NCBI GenBank assembly: GCA_029564115.1
Contig: JAKQQP010000500.1
Span: 10,640 to 74,639, forward strand
Reading direction: 5' to 3'
DNA from: Candidatus Rifleibacteriota bacterium
GTDB lineage: Bacteria > Riflebacteria > Ozemobacteria > Ozemobacterales > Ozemobacteraceae
Length of the DNA stretch: 64,000 nucleotides
The notes under the pieces are model-generated. The model had not been told where the DNA came from. It made no database searches and was given only the letters and a program-made list of their open reading frames with translations. Position numbers and translations under genes: made by a program. Positions 6,763 to 14,986 of the stretch are shown piece by piece (positions within the stretch are counted from its first letter, which is position 1; the number at the start of each line of letters is the position of its first letter).

Positions 6763-8862
6763 TCAGAGTGTATTGAGCAGATCCTGGTATTTAGCCATCG
6801 GCCACAGATCATGGGCAACGATTTCTTCGGCGCTGTCTACTGCAGAACGCAGTTTTTCGAGGGCTGTTTCTCCCTCGTCAGCCAGAAATTGTGCTTTTGC
6901 ATGCATCTGGCTTTTATTTTCGGCCTTTTTCAGCATCTTTTCGAGTGTATCGGAACATTCTTTAATTTTTACATAAAGTTTCTCGAATGCCTTCACATCA
7001 TCGACAAGCTTTGAAGTTATGCCAACAGTCTGCAGAGAGGCGGCGGCACTGGCAGAAAGGCTTATCTGGCGGGTCAGAGCGGGAAGAATTTGCGTGCGCG
7101 CCATATTCACCGCAGTTTTGTACTCTATTTCCTTGGTCTTTATATAATATTCGAACTTGATGTCAATTTTTGCCTTGACTTCGCGTTTGGTGAGAACATG
7201 GGTTTTCTCCATGAGTTCAATGGCATCGTCTTCTTCATAAGCCGGCAAAGCTTCGGGGGTGTTGCGCGCATTCGGCAGGCCAAGTTTTACGCCTTCCTGG
7301 TGCCAGTCTGACGAATAGCCGTTACCTTCGAATCTGATACGCCTGGTTTCCTTGAACACATCCTTCAAGACCAGCAGGGCGCTTTCGCGTATATCCTGAC
7401 CTTTGAAGGTGGCCAGTCTCTTTTCGATAATATAATAGCCGTAAGTGCACAACTGGTTCAAAAGTGTGACTGCTTCAGATGGGTTCTGAGATGATCCAAC
7501 GGCTCTGAATTCGAATTTGTTGCCGGTGAAAGCGATGGGCGAAGTTCGGTTGCGGTCAGCATAGTCTTTGGAAATGCGCGGCAGGTTGCGTACTCCCATG
7601 TTGATACTTGCCATCGCCTGCTCGGTCGGCTTGCCCATGTTTTCGATTTCATTGATCAGACGGGTTAAATACTCACCAAGATAGACTGACATGATGGCAG
7701 GAGGCGCCTCATTGGCGCCAAGACGGTGGTCGTTTCCGGCATCTGCAACGCAGGCACGCAAAAGCCCGCCAAATTTGTCAACGCCCAGAAGTACTGCGCC
7801 GAGAGTGAGAAGAAAATTGATATTTTTCAGCGGCGAAGCGGAGGGCTCGAGGTAGTTGGCGCCGGTATTGTCGCCGATCGACCAGTTAACATGTTTCCCA
7901 GAACCATTTACGCCGGCAAATGGTTTTTCATGAAGCAGAATGACGAGATCGTGACGTTCGGCAACCATTTTCATGACGCTCATGGTTTGAAGGTTATGAT
8001 CTATGGCCAGATTTGCTTCTTCATAAAGAGGGGCGATTTCAAACTGATTCGGTGAGACTTCATTATGGCGGGTTTTAGCCGGAATGCCGCGACGATACAG
8101 CTCCCGGTCAAGATCTTCCATGAAACGAATCATTTTGCTGTTGATGGCTCCAAAATAATGGTCTTCCATCTGCTGACCCTTGGCCGGAGGGGCGCCAAAA
8201 ATGGTGCGGCCGCAGGTTTTAAGATCGAGCCTGGACTCGTAAAATTTTCGCGAAACAACAAAATATTCCTGTTCTGGGCCGCAGTTAACGATGACTTTTT
8301 TGGCAAATCTGTTGCCAAGAGCTCTTTGCAGGCGAATACAGACATCGTTCAGAGAACGCATCGATCTCAAAAATGGAGTCTTAAGGTCGAGAACGTCGCC
8401 AGTCCATGAGAGAAAGACAGATGGGATGACAAGAGTCCTGGTTTTGCCGGTTTCAATGAGAAATGCAGGGGAGGTTGGGTCCCAGGCGGTGTAGCCGCGG
8501 GCTTCAAATGTTGAGCGCATGCCACCGGAGGGAAAGGAAGACGCATCGGGTTCGCTCTGGATGAGCTGCTGACCTGAGAAGCGCTCGAGCAGATCGCCGT
8601 TATCGGAGTATGTGATGAAGGCGTCATGTTTTTCAGCGGTTCCGCCGCGTTGTGGCTGAAACCAGTGGGTAAAATGAGTCGCACCTTTGCTGATAGCCCA
8701 TTCTTTCATGGCATGGGCAACATCTTCAGCTATGCTTTGGTCAAGCGGACTGCCGCTCTGAATTGTGGCAATAAGTTTTTCGTAAGCTTTATTGCTGAGT
8801 TTTTCGCGCATGACGGCGCGATTGAAAGTAAGCTCGCCAAAAATGCTCAGGACTTGTGACAT
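6763..8862 (-). CDS. glnN: glutamine synthetase type III
   Basis: ATP-dependent ammonia assimilation (glutamate + NH4+ to glutamine) by the large dodecameric GSIII class found in Bacteroidetes, cyanobacteria and scattered other phyla. About 699 aa, typical for GSIII and far longer than the 450-470 aa of GlnA. Family segments: VFLSWTGDVLDLKTPFLRSM, VNCGPEQEYFVV (catalytic Glu strand), NEVSPNQFEIAPLYEEANLA, HEKPFAGVNGSGKHVNWS and NKFEFRAVGSSQ. I chose the ATG at 8862, because GGAGG lies five bases before it; the ATG at 8874 contains that Shine-Dalgarno and has none of its own. A strong promoter and a pair of 20-bp-spaced direct repeats precede it, suggesting nitrogen-responsive control. Confidence 0.95.
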   Translation of the reverse strand: MSQVLSIFGELTFNRAVMREKLSNKAYEKLIATIQSGSPLDQSIAEDVAHAMKEWAISKGATHFTHWFQPQRGGTAEKHDAFITYSDNGDLLERFSGQQLIQSEPDASSFPSGGMRSTFEARGYTAWDPTSPAFLIETGKTRTLVIPSVFLSWTGDVLDLKTPFLRSMRSLNDVCIRLQRALGNRFAKKVIVNCGPEQEYFVVSRKFYESRLDLKTCGRTIFGAPPAKGQQMEDHYFGAINSKMIRFMEDLDRELYRRGIPAKTRHNEVSPNQFEIAPLYEEANLAIDHNLQTMSVMKMVAERHDLVILLHEKPFAGVNGSGKHVNWSIGDNTGANYLEPSASPLKNINFLLTLGAVLLGVDKFGGLLRACVADAGNDHRLGANEAPPAIMSVYLGEYLTRLINEIENMGKPTEQAMASINMGVRNLPRISKDYADRNRTSPIAFTGNKFEFRAVGSSQNPSEAVTLLNQLCTYGYYIIEKRLATFKGQDIRESALLVLKDVFKETRRIRFEGNGYSSDWHQEGVKLGLPNARNTPEALPAYEEDDAIELMEKTHVLTKREVKAKIDIKFEYYIKTKEIEYKTAVNMARTQILPALTRQISLSASAAASLQTVGITSKLVDDVKAFEKLYVKIKECSDTLEKMLKKAENKSQMHAKAQFLADEGETALEKLRSAVDSAEEIVAHDLWPMAKYQDLLNTL

Positions 8863-8896
8863 GGGGGCCTCCATATGATGAAGCGGGATCGGTCAG

Positions 8897-8925
8897 TGCA
8901 ATAATCGAGAAAGTATTGCAATAAT
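8897..8925. promoter_or_regulatory. putative operator: two TGCAATAAT direct repeats 20 bp apart
   Basis: TGCAATAAT occurs at 8897-8905 and again at 8917-8925. The 20-bp period is two helical turns, and the second copy overlaps the glnN -10 box at 8921-8926. This placement is what one expects of a repressor site; the regulator is unknown. Confidence 0.4.
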
Positions 8926-8949
8926 ACGCAGCATTATTAAAATCGTCAA
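8921..8949 (-). promoter_or_regulatory. sigma70 promoter of glnN
   Basis: Reading on the minus strand: TTGACG (8949-8944), 17-bp spacer, TATTAT (8926-8921). The predicted start is near 8914, giving a 5' UTR of about 50 nt that contains the first TGCAATAAT repeat. Confidence 0.65.
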
Positions 8950-9125
8950 GATAGATTCGACTTATTTGCAGTAAAATATTAATTTTTAGTCAGACAAAAT
9001 TAATATTTTTGTATAATCAAAAATCTGGTTCAAGGTTTTTAATTCTTTTAGTTTACATAATATTTATTATCAGACGTTGTTTTTGTTATAAGGGGGGGAG
9101 AAATTTGTTCTGCGGCGAAAATATC

Positions 9126-9154
9126 TTGACTGCCCGTGCTGCTGACATTATCAT
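9126..9154 (+). promoter_or_regulatory. sigma70 promoter predicting a leaderless creatininase-family mRNA
   Basis: TTGACT (9126-9131), 17-bp spacer, TATCAT (9149-9154). Only six bases separate the -10 box from the ATG at 9161, so the transcript should begin at or next to the start codon. No Shine-Dalgarno is present, consistent with leaderless translation. The AT-rich stretch 8950-9120 holds nothing else I can identify. Confidence 0.6.
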
Positions 9155-9160
9155 ACATCC

Positions 9161-9991
9161 ATGAATTTAATGGATCTTAATGCTGCGCAACTGGCGCAGC
9201 TCGATAAAGAAAACACTTTTGTCATCGTTCCGCTCGGCTCTGTCGAACAGCATGGGCCGCATCTCCCCCTCGGGACCAAATGTTACATAGCCGAGACAGT
9301 GGCGTTCGAAGCGGCTGCACGCCTGAAAAAAGAAGGCTACGGTTGTCTGATTGCTCCGATTGTTCCGTTTATGCCTTGTCATACCAGCGCTGGTTTTCAG
9401 GGTACTTACGGCATAGCGCCAAGAACCTTTTCTGACGCTCTTTATGAAATTGGCAGCTCGATCAGCCGGGATGGTTTTAAAAATATTGCCTTTGTAAATC
9501 TGTCGATTTCTCCTGATGCCTTGAAAGCCGTCAGTGTAGCCGTTGATGACCTGAACACACTCAGAGACTTCAGGGCCATAGATCCTATGCCGCTCTGGAC
9601 TTTCTCCCGCAACGAGGCTCTCGACACGGCTATTAACAATCTTGGCCTCGAACCTGGCAACGAAGTGCATGCTGACGTCAAAGAAACCAGTGCCTTGTTG
9701 CATCTCGCTCCGGAACTGGTTAACGAAGAACTTGCCAGATTGCCGTCATGCAGCGTCAACCCCGCCTGGGAAGTCCTGAAAGGTAATTTTTCTTTTCAGG
9801 AAATGGGTTCCAGAGATGGTTATCTTGGCACTCCATCATTGGCGAATCTTGAATTAGGTAAACTTTACGTCGCCGAAGCAGCTTATGCGCTTGCTGAATC
9901 GATCAAGTTCGCGGCTGATGGTAATGCCATGCCCGAACTGCCTTTGCAGATACGCATGCTGCTGAAAATGGTCGATCTCGACGAAATGTAA
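9161..9991 (+). CDS. creatininase-family protein lacking key metal ligands
   Basis: Creatininase/MftE fold, a family of metal-dependent amidohydrolases that includes creatinine amidohydrolase, FAPy deformylase and the mycofactocin peptidase. 276 aa, near normal length. Recognition is by PLGSVEQHGPHLPLGT at residues 25-40, the GFQGTYGI strand, and HADVKETSALLHLAPELV in the second half. Two hallmarks are missing: the Asp of the LGTD motif, which bridges both metals in studied members, is Lys here (LGTK), and the NGHGGN loop that supplies the next metal-ligand His reads NLSISPD. Glu and His of EQH and the later HAxxxETS Glu remain. Either a non-catalytic member or one with altered metal use. It has its own promoter and is followed by 200 bp without a gene. 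Confidence 0.72.
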   Translation: MNLMDLNAAQLAQLDKENTFVIVPLGSVEQHGPHLPLGTKCYIAETVAFEAAARLKKEGYGCLIAPIVPFMPCHTSAGFQGTYGIAPRTFSDALYEIGSSISRDGFKNIAFVNLSISPDALKAVSVAVDDLNTLRDFRAIDPMPLWTFSRNEALDTAINNLGLEPGNEVHADVKETSALLHLAPELVNEELARLPSCSVNPAWEVLKGNFSFQEMGSRDGYLGTPSLANLELGKLYVAEAAYALAESIKFAADGNAMPELPLQIRMLLKMVDLDEM

Positions 9992-10198
9992 AAATTGCCT
10001 GATCGATCAAATTATTACCCGGTAATGCTCAGAGTTTTATGACAGATGATCGATACTGATTTTGGTTATCGCATAAACAAAGCTGATTGAGCTGCCAGCG
10101 CCGGTATTTGTTCGTCACAGAACCTCCAGTGGATTTGCATAAGCTCAGATTTGTCATGCGGTAGCGACTTAAAATCCAGAATCTGGAGTAACCCGCAG

Positions 10199-10894
10199 AT
10201 GTCGAACGATGATCGTAACCTCTCTCTGAATAAGCTTAAAGATACTCTTGCTGCTGTTAATGATAAAAAGGTAGCTCAGAAGACCCCTGAAAAATCGCCA
10301 TCGCTTTGGCTGCCTTTTTTAAAAATGGGCGTTTTTCTGCTGGCTCTTTATTACCTTCTGATGTTTGGAATCAACAGTATCGAAAGCTCTTTTCTTGCAA
10401 GAACAGCTGATTATGAAAACAAATTGAGGTCGGTTGCCGAAAAATCTGCCTCTCTTTTGCGACCGGCTGAGGCTTCAAAAGTATATCAGCCGAAAGTGCA
10501 GTTGCAAAATGCCAGACCCCTGATCTGCTGGAGCAAGCCTGATGCTGACGGCAGAATGATCGCCCGCATTCATTATAATCTTCCTGAAAAGCGCCAGCCA
10601 CAAAGCCCGGAAGAAGTGGATCTGATCGTCAGGCTGACGCTTAAAAGCGATCGGATTTATGTTTCCAACGGCAAGTTCCGCACTAAGTTTCCGATTTACG
10701 ACGTTGTCGTCGACTATATAGACCCTGGTAATAACGTGATTTTCAAGAGCGACGTCATCAAGGGAGACCCAACCTCTTCTGAAGACAGCGCTAATCGCAT
10801 TGCCCCAGGAACGGTGCCGATGGCCGAGTTACAGTTGTCGCTGCAAAAAACGCTGTTATACGAAGCCGCTTTTGCATGGCACCGGATTCAATAG
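10199..10894 (+). CDS. single-pass membrane protein of unknown function
   Basis: 231-aa protein I cannot assign. Layout: a short charged cytoplasmic N-terminus with a helix (LNKLKDTLAAVNDKK), one membrane segment at about residues 34-53 (LWLPFLKMGVFLLALYYLLM), a short coiled-coil-prone stretch (ADYENKLRSVAEKSASLL), then a beta-rich extracytoplasmic domain with RMIARIHYNLPE and DLIVRLTLKSDRIYVSNG. The ATG at 10199 is preferred: GGAG lies 10 nt upstream, while the longer TTG start at 10151 has no ribosome-binding site. Flanked upstream by 207 bp with nothing recognisable and downstream by a strong terminator; it looks monocistronic. Confidence 0.75.
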   Translation: MSNDDRNLSLNKLKDTLAAVNDKKVAQKTPEKSPSLWLPFLKMGVFLLALYYLLMFGINSIESSFLARTADYENKLRSVAEKSASLLRPAEASKVYQPKVQLQNARPLICWSKPDADGRMIARIHYNLPEKRQPQSPEEVDLIVRLTLKSDRIYVSNGKFRTKFPIYDVVVDYIDPGNNVIFKSDVIKGDPTSSEDSANRIAPGTVPMAELQLSLQKTLLYEAAFAWHRIQ

Positions 10895-10935
10895 AAGATT
10901 TTCTTCGGCCTCATATTAAAAACGACCTGAAAAAC

Positions 10936-10976
10936 GCAGCCCCCGGCACATGAACGCCGGGGGCTGCAATTTTTTG
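10936..10976 (+). terminator. rho-independent terminator
   Basis: 12-bp perfect stem GCAGCCCCCGGC (10936-10947) with GCCGGGGGCTGC (10956-10967), followed by AATTTTTTGC. It follows the membrane-protein gene and faces the convergent subtilase gene. Confidence 0.85.
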
Positions 10977-11013
10977 CAGAAGTTTGCGAGTTTTTCTTTG
11001 CCAGAAACTCAGA

Positions 11014-12465
11014 TTATTTGATCACCGAGAAGTAAAGCTCTTTTACAAGGGGGTCGTTCAAGTTGGGGCGGGTGCGCTTGGCAGAACGGGGAGCTTTATC
11101 GGGCACCTGACTGCGTGAAGCTTTAACGGCTTCGAAAAGCGATTTCCCTTCGGCCATCTGTTTCGCGGCAAATATGGCGCGGGTAACATTTATCACCCCA
11201 CCCGACCGAACCTTGTCTTTGAGCCAGTCTTTTTTATCAACTGTATCCATGAGAATTTTTTTGAGCTGAATGGCTGTGAGATCAGGGTTTTCGCCGAGAA
11301 CCATCGAGGCGTATCGTAAGGCGTTCGGGCAGGCCATTGAAGTGCCCGACATATAGCCCATCTTCTGGTTGGGGTATGTGGCAAAAATGTTTACACCGGG
11401 AACGGCCACATCAACCTTGGTAGGACCGTGGCAGGAGAACGGTGCGATCTTCTGGTCTTCATCAGTGGCGGCCACCACCAGTTTGTTGCTTATCGGAACA
11501 TCGTTGGGTGAAGTTACGATGTCGTCGAGGTCTTCGCTGGAGTTTCCGGCGGCAATAAATACCAGGGCGTCTTTGCATCCGTCAAAGAAAGTTTTGTCTC
11601 TTGGCAGAAAAGCTCTGGTTACGAAGAGATTGACGACTTCCTGGACTTCAGCGTCAGTCGGGTTTTGAAAGCCCCAGCTCTGCATATTGTTCTTCATCAT
11701 TGCCAGGAGGCTCTTGTTTTCGGAGCCAAACGAACAGTTGATCAATCTTGGCTTCAAAGAGGCAATGTAGTCAGCTTTGGGTTTGATGGCTTCTGAATAT
11801 TTCTGGCCGAGCTGGCTGAAATACTTTTCGAGATCGGCCATGCTTACTTTCGGGCTTTCGGTTGTGCTGCCATTGCGGCGGGCAACCCCACGGTGTACCA
11901 TGGCGTGTTTTATGGAAGAAAGAGCTTCTTTGGCTTCCTGTTCGGGGGCACCGCCAGTGTTGATATGTTTGATGGCATTGAGATTGATGCCATCGTTCTT
12001 TGTGGCGACAATGCCGGCGCAATGGGTACCGTGTGCCCAGCCGCCGACAAACCCAACCCAGGCCCAGAATTTTTTATCCTGGTAATGTGTGGCAAGATAC
12101 TTGAATTCATCGGCTGTCATGCCTTCTTTTCCATAGGCCTGCAGTTTGCCGAGAAGCTCCATACAGCGCAGAACACGATCGTAGTCCGGAGGAGTATCCT
12201 GCAGTTCGACGAGAACATTATTGTTGTCGATGAAATTCCAGCCATAGACGTCATCTACGTAGCCGTTGTCGTCATCGTCGACGCCGGCTTTGCCTTTCAG
12301 TTCGAGTTCATTGGGCCAGGCCAGATGCTTGAGGGCGTCATGAGAAAAGTCGCTGCCTGAATCTATAACCAGGACGTTAACCTTTTCGGCGGCGGTGGTT
12401 GGCACGGGAGAAACGCAAAGCGCAGTCGCAATTGCGAAAAGAGCTATATGGCGGGTAAATTTCAT
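11014..12465 (-). CDS. exported subtilisin-like serine protease (S8 family)
   Basis: Secreted S8 peptidase. A signal peptide occupies residues 1-26 (MKFTRHIALFAIATALC to TTAA). The catalytic triad is complete: Asp35 in VLVIDSGSDF, His145 in GGWAHGTHCAG and Ser376 in GYMSGTSMACP, with the oxyanion Asn308 in FIAAGNSS. An acidic DDDDNGYVDD loop after the Asp probably binds calcium. A roughly 100-residue insertion with many charged residues lies between the His box and the core NCSFGS strand, where simple subtilases are shorter. There is no propeptide between signal and catalytic domain, so maturation may differ. Start has Shine-Dalgarno GGAGG; a good promoter lies at 12488-12516. The 126 bp to the next upstream gene contain that gene's terminator. 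Confidence 0.9.
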   Translation of the reverse strand: MKFTRHIALFAIATALCVSPVPTTAAEKVNVLVIDSGSDFSHDALKHLAWPNELELKGKAGVDDDDNGYVDDVYGWNFIDNNNVLVELQDTPPDYDRVLRCMELLGKLQAYGKEGMTADEFKYLATHYQDKKFWAWVGFVGGWAHGTHCAGIVATKNDGINLNAIKHINTGGAPEQEAKEALSSIKHAMVHRGVARRNGSTTESPKVSMADLEKYFSQLGQKYSEAIKPKADYIASLKPRLINCSFGSENKSLLAMMKNNMQSWGFQNPTDAEVQEVVNLFVTRAFLPRDKTFFDGCKDALVFIAAGNSSEDLDDIVTSPNDVPISNKLVVAATDEDQKIAPFSCHGPTKVDVAVPGVNIFATYPNQKMGYMSGTSMACPNALRYASMVLGENPDLTAIQLKKILMDTVDKKDWLKDKVRSGGVINVTRAIFAAKQMAEGKSLFEAVKASRSQVPDKAPRSAKRTRPNLNDPLVKELYFSVIK

Positions 12466-12487
12466 TTGGCACCTCCGGTATCTTTTA

Positions 12488-12516
12488 ATCTTACTGAAAA
12501 AGGTTGGTTGTGTAAA
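12488..12516 (-). promoter_or_regulatory. sigma70 promoter of the subtilase gene
   Basis: Minus strand: TTTACA (12516-12511), 17-bp spacer, TAAGAT (12493-12488); about 17 nt of 5' UTR with GGAGG. Confidence 0.55.
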
Positions 12517-12540
12517 TAGGCGGATGGTTTTTTATAAAAT

Positions 12541-12575
12541 AAAAGGGCAGAAGGAACTCGGTCCCCTGCCCTTTT
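12541..12575 (-). terminator. terminator of the TlpA-like gene
   Basis: AAAAGGGCAG (12541-12550) pairs with CTGCCCTTTT (12566-12575). Read on the minus strand it follows the TlpA-like stop and is followed by ATTTTAT. Confidence 0.65.
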
Positions 12576-12588
12576 GCCCGCATCAAGC

Positions 12589-13575
12589 TTATTTGATTAT
12601 TTTTTTCAGTTCTTCTTCGAGTTTGCCGTTGCGCAAGTCGGTTGAGATAATTTTTCCGGAGCCGTCAACCAGGTACATTGCCGGGATCGACTGAATGCCG
12701 TAAGTTGGTCCAACTTCATTTTCCCAGCCTTTGCCGTCGAAATACTGCGGCCATGGCATGTCGTTTTCTTTAACATAGCTTTCGAAAGCGTTTTTGTCCT
12801 GGTCGAAGGAGATGCCGACGATCTCGAAGCCCTTATCTTTGTAAGCTTTGTAAACTTTTACGAGTTCTGGCACTTCGGCACGGCATGGCGGGCACCAGGT
12901 GGCCCAGAAATCGACGAGAAGCACTTTGTTTTTGAAGCGCTCCATGTTCAGATCTTTGCCGTCAGTAGTCTTTTTTCCGGCCGGGAATGCGGGAAAATCT
13001 TTTCCGACCGGGTTTCTGAAAAATTCATTGAGCATTCTTCCGGCAAATTGCGCAATTTTAGGGTCTTTCGACTGTTCCACTTCTTTTAGAAGAAGATCGA
13101 AAGCCGGGGTGAATGTAGTTTTGTTCTGTTCCAGCAGCTGGGCAGCGGTAACGACGAGGCTTTCTTTGATTTCTCCGGCCTTCCAGTTGTTGAGCAGGGT
13201 CACTATTTCATCGATCAGGCCAGCTGCCGCGCCGACCTGTATCATTTCGGCGTCGAGTTTGAGTCGATGTTCGGGTTCTTTAAGACTGCTTCTGAATTCG
13301 GGGGCGGCGGCAAAAATGCCTTTGACGTTGTCGGCCAGCAGAGCTTTCATGTCTTCCGGGCCTTTGATTTTGCCGCTTTCTCCTGCTGTTTTGATTTTTT
13401 CCTGGAGGGTGCCAAGATGTTTTTCGAGAAATTCAACTACAGGGCCCGGGTTCTGCATCAGTTCCTGTCTAAGTTGTGAGGGCTCGAGAGCTTCAGCTTC
13501 GGCAAAAACAGTGCCGGTGCTGCTTCCAAGAAAAAGACCGCAGGCTACAGCTATCGCAAAAAAACGTGATTTCAT
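12589..13575 (-). CDS. exported TlpA/ResA-type thioredoxin with helical N-terminal domain
   Basis: Extracytoplasmic thiol-disulfide protein. The ATG at 13575 is chosen because AGGAT precedes it and it begins a clean signal peptide (residues 1-26, ending TVFAEA); the longer frame upstream lacks these. Residues 30-195 are helical with no family I recognise (QLRQELMQNPGPVVEFLEKH, repeated Leu/Ala heptads). Residues 195-328 form a TlpA-like thioredoxin: DFPAFPAGKKTTDGKDL, VDFWATWCPPCRAEVP with Cys228 and Cys231, then cis-Pro IQSIPAMYLVDGSGKI. Probable role is reducing or oxidising exported proteins, with the N-terminal domain binding a partner. It has its own promoter and terminator. Confidence 0.85.
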   Translation of the reverse strand: MKSRFFAIAVACGLFLGSSTGTVFAEAEALEPSQLRQELMQNPGPVVEFLEKHLGTLQEKIKTAGESGKIKGPEDMKALLADNVKGIFAAAPEFRSSLKEPEHRLKLDAEMIQVGAAAGLIDEIVTLLNNWKAGEIKESLVVTAAQLLEQNKTTFTPAFDLLLKEVEQSKDPKIAQFAGRMLNEFFRNPVGKDFPAFPAGKKTTDGKDLNMERFKNKVLLVDFWATWCPPCRAEVPELVKVYKAYKDKGFEIVGISFDQDKNAFESYVKENDMPWPQYFDGKGWENEVGPTYGIQSIPAMYLVDGSGKIISTDLRNGKLEEELKKIIK

Positions 13576-13618
13576 TTGAAATATCCTGTTAAAAAAATAG
13601 AACCGTCTACACCCGGCC

Positions 13619-13646
13619 ATTATACGCCTGCATTGAGATAAGTCAA
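13619..13646 (-). promoter_or_regulatory. sigma70 promoter of the TlpA-like gene
   Basis: Minus strand: TTGACT (13646-13641), 16-bp spacer, TATAAT (13624-13619). Divergent from the threonine synthase promoter about 30 bp away. Confidence 0.65.
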
Positions 13647-13676
13647 ACCTGCAAAATGACAAATCGAAAAATGAAG

Positions 13677-13706
13677 TTGGCTTATCGTTGATTTAATGGT
13701 TATAAT
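13677..13706 (+). promoter_or_regulatory. sigma70 promoter of thrC
   Basis: TTGGCT (13677-13682), 18-bp spacer, TATAAT (13701-13706); predicted 5' UTR about 25 nt containing AGGAG. Confidence 0.6.
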
Positions 13707-13737
13707 CAGCCGGATAACACTTGAACAGGAGAAGACG

Positions 13738-14964
13738 ATGAAAGTTCAAACCCTGAAATGTATGGCCTGTGGCAAAGAATACGCCGATTCACCGGATCGT
13801 TATGTGTGCGATGATTGCGGCATAGATGGGATTCTGGATGTGGTTTATGACTATTCTTCAATCACTATCAGTCGCGATGAAATCGCAGCTTCCACCGATT
13901 TTTCACTCTGGCGCTACCGAAAAATGCTGCCAGTTGCAGATAATACACCTATCGCCCCGCTTCAGGTCGGCTGGACTCCGCTTTACAGGGCCAGTAGCGT
14001 TGAAAAAGCGCTGGGACTCAATAATGTTTTTATCAAAGATGATGGCCGAAACCCCACCGCCTCTCTTAAAGACAGAGCCAGCGCAGTTGGTATTGCCAAA
14101 GCACGTGAAGCTGGAGCCTCGATTATATGTGCCGCTTCAACCGGCAACGCTGCCAGTTCACTGGCCGGGTTCGCCGCTTCAGCTGGTCTCAAAACCGTGA
14201 TTTTTGTGCCAAAACGTGCGCCTAAAGCTAAAGTTGCTCAGCTGCTCGTTTACGGCGCCAGAACAGTGATTGTCGATGACAGCTATGATCGTGCTTTTGA
14301 ACTTTCTGTTGAAATTACCAAAAAATTCGGGTTTTATAACCGCAACTGTGCTTATAATCCGTTTCTCGTAGAGGGCAAAAAGACCGTTGCCTATGAAATC
14401 TGGGAGCAGATGGGTTTTGATATCCCTGATCGCATCTATGTTTCTATCGGCGATGGCTGTATAACTTCAGGCATCTATAAGGGTTTTTATGACCTGATGC
14501 AGCTGGGACTGATCGATCGCCTGCCCCGTATTATTGGCGTTCAGGCTGCCGGTTGCAACCCTGTCGAAGTGGCACTCAAAACCGGTGAATTTGTTGCCCA
14601 GCAGGGTAATACCATTGCCGATTCAATAGCGGTCGGCATTCCACGCAATCGTCTCAAAGCGATGCGGGCTCTGCAGGAAACAAACGGTGACTGTATTTCT
14701 GTAACCGACGATGAAATCAGGTCTGCATTATTGGAAATGCCGCGAAGCACAGGTGTATTTGGCGAACCCGCTGGAGTCACAGCTTTTGCCGGCTTCAAAA
14801 AACATGCTATCACCACCAGCATCAAAAGTGATGAAAAAGTCGTCGTACTTGTTACCGGTAATGGCTTAAAAGATATCGAATCGGCGATCTCGGTCTGCTC
14901 GATGCCGCAACCGGTTGCTCCTGACTCAGAATCAATAGAAAATTATGTAAAAAGTATTGTCTGA
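13738..14964 (+). CDS. thrC: threonine synthase
   Basis: PLP enzyme converting O-phosphohomoserine to threonine. 408 aa from the ATG at 13738, which has AGGAG 6 nt upstream; the longer frame begins inside the promoter. An N-terminal zinc ribbon is visible (Cys8, Cys11, Cys24, Cys27), common in the archaeal/bacterial class-2 enzymes. The PLP lysine is Lys111 in NPTASLKDRAS. Phosphate-binding ASTGNAASSLAG follows near residue 138, and the C-terminal VLVTGNGLKD strand is present. No other threonine-pathway gene is adjacent; the next gene begins 22 bp downstream on the same strand and may be cotranscribed. Confidence 0.93.
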   Translation: MKVQTLKCMACGKEYADSPDRYVCDDCGIDGILDVVYDYSSITISRDEIAASTDFSLWRYRKMLPVADNTPIAPLQVGWTPLYRASSVEKALGLNNVFIKDDGRNPTASLKDRASAVGIAKAREAGASIICAASTGNAASSLAGFAASAGLKTVIFVPKRAPKAKVAQLLVYGARTVIVDDSYDRAFELSVEITKKFGFYNRNCAYNPFLVEGKKTVAYEIWEQMGFDIPDRIYVSIGDGCITSGIYKGFYDLMQLGLIDRLPRIIGVQAAGCNPVEVALKTGEFVAQQGNTIADSIAVGIPRNRLKAMRALQETNGDCISVTDDEIRSALLEMPRSTGVFGEPAGVTAFAGFKKHAITTSIKSDEKVVVLVTGNGLKDIESAISVCSMPQPVAPDSESIENYVKSIV

Positions 14965-14986
14965 AACTTCTTGATTTGGAGGTTTC

